DNA of 46,622 nucleotides from Paractinoplanes polyasparticus (GTDB taxonomy: Bacteria; Actinomycetota; Actinomycetes; Mycobacteriales; Micromonosporaceae), in assembly GCF_019710575.1 (NCBI RefSeq), contig NZ_JAHWFK010000069.1, positions 1 to 46,622 on the forward strand, written 5' to 3'. Position numbers and translations under genes: made by a program. Of this stretch, positions 9,482 to 18,138 are shown in pieces. How positions within the stretch are numbered: position 1 is the first letter of the stretch; the number at the start of each line of letters is the position of its first letter. The notes under the pieces were generated by a model. That model had not been told where the DNA came from. It saw only the letters and a list, made by a program, of their open reading frames with translations, and did not search any database.

Positions 9482-10261
9482 ATGACCACTTTTCTCATCA
9501 CCGGTGCCGGCAGCGGATTCGGCAAAGGCGTCGCTCTGAGGCTGGCCCAGCTCGGCCACAAGGTCATTGCCGGGGTCCAGATCTGGCCCCAGGTCTGGCA
9601 GTTGGGCCAGGAGGCCAAGGCCGCCGGGGTTCAGCTGGACGTCATCAAGCTGGACACCACGAACGAGCTCGACCGATCCCACGCCTTCAGCTACGACATC
9701 GACGTGCTGTTCAACAACGCGGGCATCATGTACGCCGGTCCGGCCACCGAGGTCCCCGAGTCGCTGTGGCGCGAATCGTTCGACGTCAATCTGTTTGCCG
9801 CCATCGGGATGACTCGCGGCTTCATGCCCGCCCTGGTCAAGAAGGGCGCGGGCAAGATCGTCTTCGTCTCCTCCATCGCGGGCTTCGGCAAGGTGCCGTT
9901 CCTGGCCCCCTACGCGGCGACCAAGCACGCCTTGGAGGCCTTCGCCGGCATCCTGCGTCAAGAGGTCAAGGACTACGGCATCACCGTCCAGACGGTGAAC
10001 CCCGGCCCCTACCTGACCGGCTTCAACGACGTGGGCTTCGAGTCGATGTACCAGTGGTTCGACGCCGACACCGCGACCATCGCCGCCCCGCCCGCCTCCT
10101 CCGACGACCTCCCGATCACGCAGTACGAGCCGGAGCAGATGGTCACCGCGATGGTCGAGGTGCTGACCGGGAAGTCCAACGCCTACCGCACCATGCTGCC
10201 CGCCGAGGTCGAACAGCAGATCAGGGCCGACCAGGCCGCCGAGTGGAACGGCACCGTCTGA
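9482..10261 (+). CDS. SDR family NAD(P)-dependent oxidoreductase
   Basis: A classical short-chain dehydrogenase/reductase of 259 aa. The cofactor motif TGAGSGFGKG is at residues 7-16, followed by NNAG, the catalytic Ser in VSSIAGFGK and the YAATKHA catalytic Tyr/Lys pair. The start is the ATG at 9482, preceded by an AGGAG sequence; longer in-frame starts from 9416 are poorer. The next gene, a GlcG/HbpS protein, starts 41 bases after its stop with its own AGGAG, so they form an operon. The divergent AraC gene is the likely regulator. The lid region QWFDADTATIAAPPASSDD is longer than in minimal SDRs. Substrate unknown. Confidence 0.93.
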   Translation: MTTFLITGAGSGFGKGVALRLAQLGHKVIAGVQIWPQVWQLGQEAKAAGVQLDVIKLDTTNELDRSHAFSYDIDVLFNNAGIMYAGPATEVPESLWRESFDVNLFAAIGMTRGFMPALVKKGAGKIVFVSSIAGFGKVPFLAPYAATKHALEAFAGILRQEVKDYGITVQTVNPGPYLTGFNDVGFESMYQWFDADTATIAAPPASSDDLPITQYEPEQMVTAMVEVLTGKSNAYRTMLPAEVEQQIRADQAAEWNGTV

Positions 10262-10302
10262 AGATCCACCACCCGCAAACCCGACTTCGCAGGAGCTTCC
10301 CC

Positions 10303-10701
10303 ATGACCGATCTCAGCCTCGACCGTGCCCGCGGCATCCTCGATGCCGCCCTCACCGCTGCCCATGACGCCGAGGTGTCCTTCAGCATCGCCGTTGTCGA
10401 CGCCGGCGGACACCTCAAAGCCTTCCTCTCCCAGGACGGCGCCCCGCTGGCCAGCATCGACATCGCCCTCAGGAAAGCCCGCACCGCGCAACTGTTCAAG
10501 ACGCCCACGGGCACCCTGGGCCAGTACTCCCAACCTGGCGGAGCGCTCTACAACATCGAACTCACCAACGGCGGTCTGGTGACCTTCCCCGGCGGTGTCC
10601 CCCTCATGGCCGGCACCACGCTACTGGGGGCCATCGGTGTCAGCGGCGGCCTCAACGAGCAGGACCTGAGTATCGCCACCGCCGGAGCAGCAGCCCTCTG
10701 A
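10303..10701 (+). CDS. GlcG/HbpS family (DUF336) heme-binding-like protein
   Basis: A small 132-residue protein with the GlcG/HbpS fold: SFSIAVVDAGGHLKAFLSQDGA near the N-terminus, the KARTAQLFKTPTG helix and the glycine-rich GGVPLMAGTTLLGAIGVSGG end. There is no signal peptide. Relatives bind heme or cobalamin-like molecules or act as accessory proteins beside dehydrogenases. Here it is the second gene of the SDR operon, so it may sense or deliver a cofactor or product for that pathway. The ATG at 10303 has an AGGAG 12-8 bases upstream; the same frame is open far upstream but only as a shadow of the SDR gene. Confidence 0.88.
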   Translation: MTDLSLDRARGILDAALTAAHDAEVSFSIAVVDAGGHLKAFLSQDGAPLASIDIALRKARTAQLFKTPTGTLGQYSQPGGALYNIELTNGGLVTFPGGVPLMAGTTLLGAIGVSGGLNEQDLSIATAGAAAL

Positions 10702-10755
10702 GCAACCGGCCGCCCCTGTCACCGCGCCTTGGTGTACTCCCACGAGGTGGCTGAC

Positions 10756-10793
10756 CAGTCGGGCTTGGTACCAGAAGGTGCCAGGCCCGACTG
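10756..10793 (+). terminator. Hairpin terminator of the SDR/GlcG operon
   Basis: A 17-bp stem with two G-U wobbles and a tetraloop AGAA. The wobbles pair as G-U only in a plus-strand transcript (they would be C-A mismatches on the other strand), so it is oriented to end the SDR/GlcG message. It sits 55 bases after that stop. Confidence 0.65.
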
Positions 10794-10895
10794 CACCCGA
10801 ATCACCCTGAAACTACCGTCACGAGGCACCCGCGACCGAGGGCCGGACCGGACACCCGCTCGTGTCGGCGATGAACCACGTACTGGAGCGATTCA

Positions 10896-12215
10896 TCATC
10901 GGGTCAGGTTGCCGGCGAGGACTCGCCACATCACCGCCGGTTTGAACAATGAGGAGGGCGGTTGCAGCAAACCGGAGACCGCGTCGAAATCTCGGGCCAG
11001 GGATTCGTCTTTCTGACTGGCCGCGTGCAACCGGCTCATGTAGGCGCCGATGACCCGCTCGGCGAGTGGCTGTGGCTGACCGAGCTGGGCGCGGTCGGCG
11101 GAGCCGACCATCTGCCACACCGGGTCGATCACCTTGGCGGCGGCGGTGAAGTAGCGGCGGCTCAGGTCCTGCGGCCCGGCCGTCAAGGCGTCACGCAGAG
11201 CAAGGGCCTCGAGCGCGGCGACGGTCATGCCTTGACCGTATTGCGGATTGAAGCTGCACATTCCGTCGCCGATGACGAGCAGACCCTCGGGGAATCGGTG
11301 CAGCTTCTCGTAGTGACGGCGGCGCCCGGCGGGGAAGTGGTGCCGGCGGGGTTCGTCCAGCCACTCGGCTTCGCTGAGCGCCTTGGTGACGAATCCCGGA
11401 GCGATACTGGCTGCGAAAGCCTGGAAGTCCTTCAGATCCGCAGGCGGGTGGTCATCTGCGTAACCTCCGAGCGTCACCATGTGACGGTTGTCTTCGTGCT
11501 CGAAAAGACCCAAGATCCGGGGCTGGCCCGGCCCCGGGAGGATCAGGACCAGTCTCCGTCCGTCGAGCGCGCCCGGCCGTAGTCGCATGCTCCGGCTCAT
11601 GTAGGCGAGGTCGATGGCGGATTCTGTCTCTGGGGGAGTCGGATAGCCGAGTTCGCGCAGCCATACCGGAGTGCGTCCACCGCGACCGGTGGCGTCGACG
11701 ACCAGATCAGCCGTCAGAGCCTGCTCGTCTTCGTCACGTGGCGCAATTTTGACACCGTTGATGCGATCCTCGGATGCCGCCACGGTGAGACCCAGAACCG
11801 GACAATCGTCCACCATGTCCACATTGGGTAAACGGCGTATCCGGTCCCGGATCTTGCTGTCCAGATACGGACGGCTCGGTTGCAGACCCGGTATTTTCTC
11901 CGATCCGCCGCGGTTGAGAACGGTTACGCCGAACTGCCTCCAGATTTCGGTGCCGTGCTGAGGCCGCGGCACGCCATCGGCGGCCATCTTGTCGCTCAGT
12001 GTCGGGAAGAGCTCGTCCAGGATCTGCACCCCTCGGGGTAACAGCGCATGTCCATGCCGATCCTGCGGCACGCCCTTCCGGCTCTCTGCATCGTCCGGGA
12101 GTTGATCACGTTCGACGACGGTGACCTTGTCGAAGTGGTCGGAGAGCACTCGCGCGGCGAGCAACCCAGCAATGCTGGCTCCGAGGACGACGGCGTGACG
12201 GCCAGAACCACTCAT
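10896..12215 (-). CDS. FAD-dependent monooxygenase/oxidoreductase (PHBH-like fold)
   Basis: A 439-residue flavoprotein. The dinucleotide-binding motif VVLGASIAGLLAARVL is at residues 9-24, followed by VVERDQLP. The second FAD contact LLVIGDGMCSFNPQYGQGM, the GD motif of this superfamily, lies in the C-terminal third. The chain lacks the tryptophan-rich signature of flavin halogenases, so hydroxylase or other oxygenase chemistry on an aromatic or isoprenoid substrate is the best guess. A strong GGAGGT lies eight bases before the ATG. A homologous but broken copy lies at 36126-36350. Immediately upstream on the same strand is a P450 fragment, suggesting a former P450/FAD-monooxygenase unit. Confidence 0.85.
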   Translation of the reverse strand: MSGSGRHAVVLGASIAGLLAARVLSDHFDKVTVVERDQLPDDAESRKGVPQDRHGHALLPRGVQILDELFPTLSDKMAADGVPRPQHGTEIWRQFGVTVLNRGGSEKIPGLQPSRPYLDSKIRDRIRRLPNVDMVDDCPVLGLTVAASEDRINGVKIAPRDEDEQALTADLVVDATGRGGRTPVWLRELGYPTPPETESAIDLAYMSRSMRLRPGALDGRRLVLILPGPGQPRILGLFEHEDNRHMVTLGGYADDHPPADLKDFQAFAASIAPGFVTKALSEAEWLDEPRRHHFPAGRRRHYEKLHRFPEGLLVIGDGMCSFNPQYGQGMTVAALEALALRDALTAGPQDLSRRYFTAAAKVIDPVWQMVGSADRAQLGQPQPLAERVIGAYMSRLHAASQKDESLARDFDAVSGLLQPPSSLFKPAVMWRVLAGNLTR

Positions 12216-12424
12216 TGATCAACACCTCCGGTTTCTGATCAGCCCTGAAGACGGCAAATACCAGGAAAAGGTTCATGCCACAGCAATCGCCGGTCGGTCA
12301 GCATTGGCGCTGCCGCGATCTACTCGGCTACGACGGCGTAGAGGTGGCCGACCCTCGCGCGATCGAGCCGGGCACGGAGGGCGCCCGGCAGCCTGCTCGA
12401 ACCTGTGCGCCTGCCTGGCGGCCC

Positions 12425-12586
12425 GGACGGAGAACGTACAACGCCGACGCGGCCGTCGACATGATGGTGTCCTCGCCTCGCGGGCAGCATGGAGAGGACG
12501 TAGCCGAGGATTTCGGCGTCGGTGATCTCGGGCTCGTCGTCCAACGGTTTCACGTTTATCTTCATGAAGGTCGACCTGGGCGGCGA
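12425..12586 (-). pseudogene. Cytochrome P450 remnant (I-helix region only)
   Basis: On the minus strand, SPPRSTFMKINVKPLDDEPE then ITDAEILGYVLSML aligns with SEPPSTFLEALMRPLDDEPE and ITDDEVCGNVLQML of the intact P450 at 38842-40278. The oxygen-binding helix continues only after a frameshift, as EDTIMSTAASALYVL (intact: EDTTSSTAAWALYFL). The conserved second Thr of EDTT has become Ile. Nothing else of a P450 (about 480 aa) could be recognised: no ExxR and no heme cysteine motif. It is therefore a gene relic upstream of, and co-oriented with, the FAD monooxygenase. Confidence 0.8.
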
Positions 12587-12803
12587 TCAAATCGGGTGTG
12601 GAACACGACAGCCAGATCGGTTGGGGTTCTGCCCGGACGAGGTGCAGTCGACGGTCAGCCAAGCGAGGGTGCCCTCGAATATCGGCAGTGAACCGACGAG
12701 CGCAGCTGACGAACCATCGGCCAGGGCCGGCTGCTTTGCCAACGTTGGAAATCAATGGGACGGAAACCTTCCCACTACATTGACTGACATCTATGGTCAG
12801 GTC

Positions 12804-15779
12804 ATGGCCTCGCGACGGGACTTCCTCAGGACGGCCGGACTCGCGGTGGGTGGCGCCGCGGCCGGAAAGACGTTGTCGGTCCAGGCCGCGGAGAGCCTCG
12901 CGGACTACGCGAGCCACACCGCGGACGGCCGCACGGTGACGGTGACCAGCACCAGCGGGCAGCGCCTGCGGATCACCGCGTACGGGGGTCACATCGTACG
13001 GGTGCGCTACGCCCGAGCCGGCGAAACCTTTTTCGCCGACACGCGCTACGAAATGGTCGATCCGGCCGCCCACGCCGGAATGGGCGGCTCGCTGACGGTC
13101 GCCGACAGCGCCGACGCCCTGACCATCAGCACGGTCCCGGCCGACGGCATCACGGTCGTGGTGGGCAAGAGCCCGCTGCGGATCGTCTTCTACCGCAAGG
13201 ATGACGGCGCCCGGTTGGCCGGCGAGGACGCGACGCACAGCATGGCCTGGGACGGGACGAACCACAGTATCGTCCGCCAGAGCTTCACGGCGCCGGCCCC
13301 GGGCGAACGGTTCGTCAAGGCGGGGCACGGCTTCATGGGCCGGGCGCCGCGGGTCGACCGGACCGGCGAGATCGTCGCGCACAACTACGGGCTCGCCGGC
13401 GACCGCAGCCAGCAGTCGCCGGCCATTGTGCAGCTCTACCTGTCGTCGCGCGGCTATGCGGTCTTCGTCAACACCACCTTCGACACCACGTTCAACTTCG
13501 GCAGCGGCGGCCTGTACGAGTTCTCGGCCGACGAGCACAACACCCCAGGCGTACGCCCCCAGATGGACTACTTCGTCATCCAGGGCCCACGCTTCGCGCA
13601 GCTGCTCGACCGCTACACCCAGCTCACCGGTCGGCCCCGCCTCCCGCAGCTCGGAATCTTCGGTCTGCAGATGTCGGACAAGAACTTTCCCGGCGTGAGC
13701 GACCAGAACTGGTGGGTGAACAAGATTACCGAGCACCGCGCGAAGGGGTTCCCGCTCGACCTGCAGGTGCACGACAACCGTTGGCGCGCGGGCAGCGGCG
13801 GCTGGAACGGCTCGTGGTTCGAGTTCGACCCCGGCCGCTGGCCCGACCCGGCCGCGTTCAAGCGGTGGGCCGACGAGCACGGGATCAGCACGTCGCTCGA
13901 CTACAACCGCAACAACTCATACCTGATGGCGGGCTGGGTTCCGGGTCCGCCGCCCGGTTACAGCTTCCAGCCCGCGGATATCACTGGCGTATCCGAAAAC
14001 AACTCCGTGCCCGACTGGTCGAATCCGGCCACCCGGGCCTGGGTGTGGAACGTGTTCTGGACCAAAGCGCTGAACCCGGCGCTCGGCTTCCCGGGCGACG
14101 CGTTGTGGCTCGACGAGCCGGACGAGTTGGGGCCCATTCCGTACGCCGCTCTGGCCGCCAACGGTATGCGCTGGTCCGAACTGCGCAACGCCTATTTCCT
14201 GTACCTGGCCAAGGCGGTCGGACAGGAGGGGTGGGACCGCCACATCGGGCCGGGCCGGCGCCCCTTCATCTTCAGCCGCGGGGCGACGGCCGGACAGCAA
14301 CGCCATGGGCACCTGTGGACCGGGGACACCCAGTCCACGTACGGGGAAATGCAGCAACAGATCCGGGGCATGCTCAACGCCGGTCTGGGCGGATTTCCGT
14401 ACGCCAATGTCGACGGCGGCGGGCACAACGGCAACCCCATCCCGCCCGACATGTACCGCAACTGGGTCGCGGCCTGGGGCGCCCTCTCGCCCATCTGGCG
14501 GCCGCACGGCTATGGCGACACGGCCACGCTGGGCCAGCGGGCATCGCGCTGGCCGACCGACCAGCCGGCCGCCGAGAGCAGCGACTTCCTGCGCTACGGC
14601 CGGCTCCGTTACACCCTATTGCCGTACGTCTATTCGATCGCCCACGCCGCGCGCGCCACCGGCATGCCGATGGCCCGGGCCATGGTGGTCGACCACCAGG
14701 ACAACCCGCTGGCCTACGCCCACGACCAGCAGTACCTGTGGGGCCCGTCGATCCTGGTCATGCCGGTGACGACCGGAGTGTCGGGCGCTGTCCAGCCGGT
14801 GTGGTTGCCGGCCGGCCGCACCTGGTACAACTTCTGGAGCGAGGCCAAGTCGGCCGGCTCGGACACCGCCGACAAGCAGTACGTGACCCGTCCCGGCGAG
14901 ATCATCATGTACGTCGCGGCGGGCGCGATCCTGCCACGCTACCGGTACGCCCAGAGCACCAAGTTCCTCGACAAGACACACCTGGAATTGGACGTCTACA
15001 CCGGTCAGGACGGCGCTTTCGACCTGTACGAAGACGACGGAGTCACCGAGGCGACGGCAGCCGCCATCACCAGCCTCACGCTTACCCAGGCCACGCTCAC
15101 CGTGACCGTCGACCACCCCCGGGGGACCTACGCGGGCGCGCCCACCGAACGGCGTTACGTGGTGCGCTACCACGGCCTCTCGGCCCCGGTCGGGATGAGC
15201 ATCGACGGCCGTCCCGCGCTGGCCGCGTACACCGGCGAGACCGCGGCCGTGCTGGCCGGCAGTGGCCAGGCCTGGGACGCCAACCGCAAGATCCTGTCCG
15301 TGGTCACCCCGCCGATCGCCGTGTCGGCCGGCGGCGGCATCGCGGCCACGATCCGGCCCAGCGGGGCCGCGTTCCCCGCGGTCACCGGCCCGAACGTCCA
15401 CGCCGCCGAGGATGCGGCCCTGACCGGCGTCGCGATAGGCACCCAGTACGCCGGCTACACGGGCAACGGCTACGCCGACTACACGAACGCCACCGGCGAC
15501 CACATCGAATGGACCGTGACGGTGCCGACCGCCGCGACCTACACGTTGTCGTTCCGCTACGCCAACGGCGCCACCGCCGGCCGCCCGCTGGCCGTCACCG
15601 TCAACGGCACGGCCGTCGCCACGGCCCAGCCCTTCCCGCCGACCGGCGGCTGGGCGGTGTGGCGAGCCAGCACCCTGACGGCGAACCTGCCGGCTGGCAC
15701 AGTCCAGATCCGCGCCACGGCCACGGGCGCGAGCGGCCCCAACATGGACTGCCTCACGCTCACGGGCCTCGCCTCCTGA
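12804..15779 (+). CDS. Secreted glycoside hydrolase family 31 enzyme with C-terminal CBM35-like domain
   Basis: An alpha-glucosidase/alpha-xylosidase-type enzyme of 991 aa. The N-terminus MASRRDFLRTAGLAVGGAAA is a twin-arginine signal, so it is exported folded by Tat. The GH31 N-terminal beta-sandwich is followed by the catalytic barrel. Probable nucleophile Asp437 lies in LWLDEPDELG and acid/base Asp508 in GHLWTGDTQST. After the C-terminal sheet domains, residues about 865-991 look like a CBM35/CBM6 carbohydrate-binding module (HAAEDAALTG, GYTGNGYADYTN, MDCLTLTGLA). The frame is open from 12522, but only the ATG at 12804 starts with the Tat motif. It stands alone. The glucan or xyloglucan-derived substrate is not decidable from sequence. 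Confidence 0.92.
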   Translation: MASRRDFLRTAGLAVGGAAAGKTLSVQAAESLADYASHTADGRTVTVTSTSGQRLRITAYGGHIVRVRYARAGETFFADTRYEMVDPAAHAGMGGSLTVADSADALTISTVPADGITVVVGKSPLRIVFYRKDDGARLAGEDATHSMAWDGTNHSIVRQSFTAPAPGERFVKAGHGFMGRAPRVDRTGEIVAHNYGLAGDRSQQSPAIVQLYLSSRGYAVFVNTTFDTTFNFGSGGLYEFSADEHNTPGVRPQMDYFVIQGPRFAQLLDRYTQLTGRPRLPQLGIFGLQMSDKNFPGVSDQNWWVNKITEHRAKGFPLDLQVHDNRWRAGSGGWNGSWFEFDPGRWPDPAAFKRWADEHGISTSLDYNRNNSYLMAGWVPGPPPGYSFQPADITGVSENNSVPDWSNPATRAWVWNVFWTKALNPALGFPGDALWLDEPDELGPIPYAALAANGMRWSELRNAYFLYLAKAVGQEGWDRHIGPGRRPFIFSRGATAGQQRHGHLWTGDTQSTYGEMQQQIRGMLNAGLGGFPYANVDGGGHNGNPIPPDMYRNWVAAWGALSPIWRPHGYGDTATLGQRASRWPTDQPAAESSDFLRYGRLRYTLLPYVYSIAHAARATGMPMARAMVVDHQDNPLAYAHDQQYLWGPSILVMPVTTGVSGAVQPVWLPAGRTWYNFWSEAKSAGSDTADKQYVTRPGEIIMYVAAGAILPRYRYAQSTKFLDKTHLELDVYTGQDGAFDLYEDDGVTEATAAAITSLTLTQATLTVTVDHPRGTYAGAPTERRYVVRYHGLSAPVGMSIDGRPALAAYTGETAAVLAGSGQAWDANRKILSVVTPPIAVSAGGGIAATIRPSGAAFPAVTGPNVHAAEDAALTGVAIGTQYAGYTGNGYADYTNATGDHIEWTVTVPTAATYTLSFRYANGATAGRPLAVTVNGTAVATAQPFPPTGGWAVWRASTLTANLPAGTVQIRATATGASGPNMDCLTLTGLAS

Positions 15780-15887
15780 TCTTGGACGTTTGAACCTACC
15801 GCCCTGGCCGCGTAACCCCCGAAGGACTCACGCCTGGACCACTTAGACCGCGGTGTCGATGAGGCGGCGCTGGGGCAAACGGGTGTG

Positions 15888-16304
15888 ATGAACGAGATAG
15901 TGAGTGAGCGCTGGCTGGCCGAGGCGGTCGATCTGCTGGTGCGGTGGGTCGAGTTGGCCGGTGCGGTCATCATCTTCGCCGGGGCGATGGTGGCGTTCGT
16001 CCGGTTCGTGGTCGTCGGCTTGCGGACGCGCCGGACGCAGAGTTTCGTGCCGGTGAGGCTGGGCCTGGGTCGGTTTCTCGCGCTTGGTTTGGAATTCCAG
16101 CTCGCCTCGGACATCCTCCGGACTGCGATCGCGCCGACGCTGCGGGAGATCGCGGAGCTGGCCGCCGTCGCCGCGATCCGTACCGCGCTGAACTACTTCC
16201 TCGCCCGGGAGATCAAGGAAGAGCGGGCCGAACTCGCTCGAGCGCGCAGCAGAAGCGACGGCCCCGACCCGGCGGACACCTCTCCAGCGGGGCCGCTGCG
16301 GTGA
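15888..16304 (+). CDS. DUF1622 family membrane protein
   Basis: A 138-residue integral membrane protein of the DUF1622 family. A first segment (LAGAVIIFAGAMVAFVRFVVV) spans residues about 22-45. The conserved LGLGRFLALGLEFQLASDIL and a final amphipathic/hydrophobic region (AAVAAIRTALNYFLAREI) follow, then a charged tail. In-frame GTG 15885 and ATG 15888 are adjacent; ATG is preferred. The stop overlaps the GTG of the following small membrane protein (GTGA), which implies translational coupling and probably a joint complex. The function of the family is unknown. Confidence 0.85.
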   Translation: MNEIVSERWLAEAVDLLVRWVELAGAVIIFAGAMVAFVRFVVVGLRTRRTQSFVPVRLGLGRFLALGLEFQLASDILRTAIAPTLREIAELAAVAAIRTALNYFLAREIKEERAELARARSRSDGPDPADTSPAGPLR

Positions 16305-16579
16305 GCACGCTGATGTCCTACGCCGCGCTGATCTGCGTGGTGGCCGGCCTTGGGGCTGGGCTGATCGCCTTGCTGGCCGTCGGCGACCCACGTCTGGCTT
16401 TGCGAACCGCTCTCGATCTGTGGCTGGCCGCAGGCCTGCTGCGTCTGGTCCTGCCGCCGTCGTGGCAATCGCTGCTGGCCGCGGCCGCGATCGTCGCCAT
16501 CCGCCAGCTCGTCACACGGACGCTCCATGTCGGCACCAGCGATGAAGCGGCGAACACACCGCACCGCCTGGGCCGGTGA
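16301..16579 (+). CDS. Small membrane protein coupled to DUF1622
   Basis: A 92-residue protein with two or three likely membrane segments (ALICVVAGLGAGLIALLAV, ALDLWLAAGLLRLVLP, SLLAAAAIVAIRQLV) and a short polar C-terminus. The GTG start overlaps the stop of the DUF1622 gene by four bases; a second in-frame ATG at 16313 is possible. It resembles small partners of DUF1622 proteins by position only. No function can be assigned. Confidence 0.7.
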   Translation: MSTLMSYAALICVVAGLGAGLIALLAVGDPRLALRTALDLWLAAGLLRLVLPPSWQSLLAAAAIVAIRQLVTRTLHVGTSDEAANTPHRLGR

Positions 16580-16865
16580 TGTCGCCTCTTCCTGCTTTCC
16601 GTTAACGCCCAGCGTCCGGCCCAAGCCGACATATGCCTCGGCGAACGGTCGAGCGAGATGAGGTGGACCACATCGCCTATTAGTTCATCGCGATGATGTA
16701 GCACCCGTACGGCACCACCCGACTGGTCCGGCACGCCAGACGGGGCGCCCACCATGCATTGCGGGTGGCCAGCGGGGTTGGTGTGGTCGTGACTACCTGG
16801 ATGAGAACGGGGGTGGTACAAGTTGGCCCCGGCCGGGATACGCGAGTCTGTCTAGCATTTTGCCT

Positions 16866-17249
16866 ATGAGTAACGCTGTGGTGGAGCGCTTGATTGGCGC
16901 GTTGAACAAGCACGATCTCGACGGGGTGGCAGCCTGCTTCGGACCGGATTTTTCGGGTGAGTGGCCGGCGCATCCGGGCCGGGACTTCCTCGGGCCGGAG
17001 CAGGTACGACGAAACTGGGAAATGATTTTTAAGACGTCGCCGGAGATCACGGTGGCGATGACGCACGCGGTCGAGGTGGGGGACGAGGTATGGGGCGAAT
17101 GGCACTACACCAATGCGGCCGGGCAGGACCTGAAGGGTGTCATCATCATTACGGTTCGTAACGGTCTGATCCGGCGGTCGCGGTTCTACATGGAGCCGAT
17201 CGACGCGGCAGACACGGCTGTTCCGGGTGGGCCACGACTCGCCCGGTAG
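16866..17249 (+). CDS. SnoaL-like / NTF2-fold protein
   Basis: A 127-residue cone-shaped NTF2-fold protein: the N-terminal helix SNAVVERLIGALNKHDLDGV, then FGPDFSGEWPAHPGRDFLGP, and strands WGEWHYTNAAGQDLKGV and GLIRRSRFYMEPID. SnoaL-like proteins include polyketide cyclases, isomerases and many small ligand-binding proteins; no catalytic residue can be assigned here. The ATG at 16866 is chosen over an in-frame TTG two codons earlier. The MmyB-like regulator begins at its very end, so both are probably co-transcribed. Confidence 0.8.
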   Translation: MSNAVVERLIGALNKHDLDGVAACFGPDFSGEWPAHPGRDFLGPEQVRRNWEMIFKTSPEITVAMTHAVEVGDEVWGEWHYTNAAGQDLKGVIIITVRNGLIRRSRFYMEPIDAADTAVPGGPRLAR

Positions 17250-17253
17250 TGAC

Positions 17254-18051
17254 ATGATCGTGCCGTGCGGCGGGGATGGCGATTTCGGGACTTTACTGCG
17301 GACACTCCGCGACCGGCTCACTCCGCATGAGGCCGGGGTGCGGGCGTCGCTACCCTCCGTGCGGCGCGTGCCCGGCCTGCGGCGTGACGAGCTGGCCGGC
17401 ATCGTGGGTGTTTCGGAGGAGCACCTGAAGCGGTTGGAGCAGGGTCGGCGGCGGCCGTCACCGGACGTGGTCGACGCGCTCGCCCGGGCCCTACGGCTCA
17501 CCAGGTCTGAGCACGACCGGCTGCGCTTGTCGGCCGGGTTCGCCGCCTCGCCGGAGCCGAATGGCCTGGTTCCCCGTGAGATCACCGAGACGGCCCGCCG
17601 GATGCTGGATCGCCTGACCGAGGTCGCGGTTTGTGTCTGCGACGCGACGTGGACCGTGCTGGCGGCGAATAAGCTCTGGCACTCGGATGTGTGCACGGTG
17701 CCGGACGCGGGTCGCGGGCGCAACGTGGTGTGGCGCGCATTCACGGAGGCCGGCCCTTCGGTCTTCGAAGCCCCCGAGCGGCTGGACGGATTTCGCGCCA
17801 CCGTCGTCGGCGAACTGCGTGAGGCGGCCTATCGCTACCCGGCCGACGCGGAGCTGTCGTCGATGATCGCCGATCTGCGCGCGTTCAGCCCGGAGTTCGC
17901 CTTGCTGTGGGACGCGCCGCCGACTCCGGGCGGGCATGCTGATCGGCTGCGGGTGCCGAGCCCGAACCATGGCCACCTGGACCTGGACCTGGACGTCCTG
18001 ACGCTGAACCCCGGCGATCTGCGCGTCGTCTTCTATACCGCCCCCGCGTAA
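17254..18051 (+). CDS. XRE family helix-turn-helix regulator with MmyB-like ligand domain
   Basis: About 265 aa. The N-terminal XRE helix-turn-helix (VPGLRRDELAGIVGVSEEHL, then KRLEQGRRRPSPDVVDALAR) spans residues about 35-75. It is followed by the MmyB-like PAS-type domain (VCVCDATWTVLAANKLWHSD, AAYRYPADAELSSMIADLRA) and the HPEVG-equivalent tail LDVLTLNPGDLRVVFYTA. In this family the second domain binds a small or fatty-acyl ligand. An in-frame GTG at 17227 inside the preceding gene is an alternative start, but ATG 17254 is better placed. It likely regulates its own operon with the SnoaL-like gene. Confidence 0.85.
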   Translation: MIVPCGGDGDFGTLLRTLRDRLTPHEAGVRASLPSVRRVPGLRRDELAGIVGVSEEHLKRLEQGRRRPSPDVVDALARALRLTRSEHDRLRLSAGFAASPEPNGLVPREITETARRMLDRLTEVAVCVCDATWTVLAANKLWHSDVCTVPDAGRGRNVVWRAFTEAGPSVFEAPERLDGFRATVVGELREAAYRYPADAELSSMIADLRAFSPEFALLWDAPPTPGGHADRLRVPSPNHGHLDLDLDVLTLNPGDLRVVFYTAPA

Positions 18052-18138
18052 CCGTCCCGGCTGGCCTGCACCGTCTCGAGAGCGCGACGGCCGGCAGCGC
18101 CGGGCCGAGCATGTGGGCGTGGCGAACAGCTTTCCCTG

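Noticed and set aside
12273..13880. 535-codon minus-strand frame over the front of the GH31 gene
   Set aside because: Only its far end overlaps the real P450 relic; the rest is antisense to the GH31 coding sequence.
13712..15793. 693-codon second plus-strand frame in the GH31 gene
   Set aside because: Arg/Gly/Pro-rich out-of-frame reading of the GH31 and CBM35 domains.
16680..16860. Minus-strand reading ending RVVPYGCYIIAMN
   Set aside because: Short, no start signal, no recognised family; the rest of that frame is antisense to the regulator gene.
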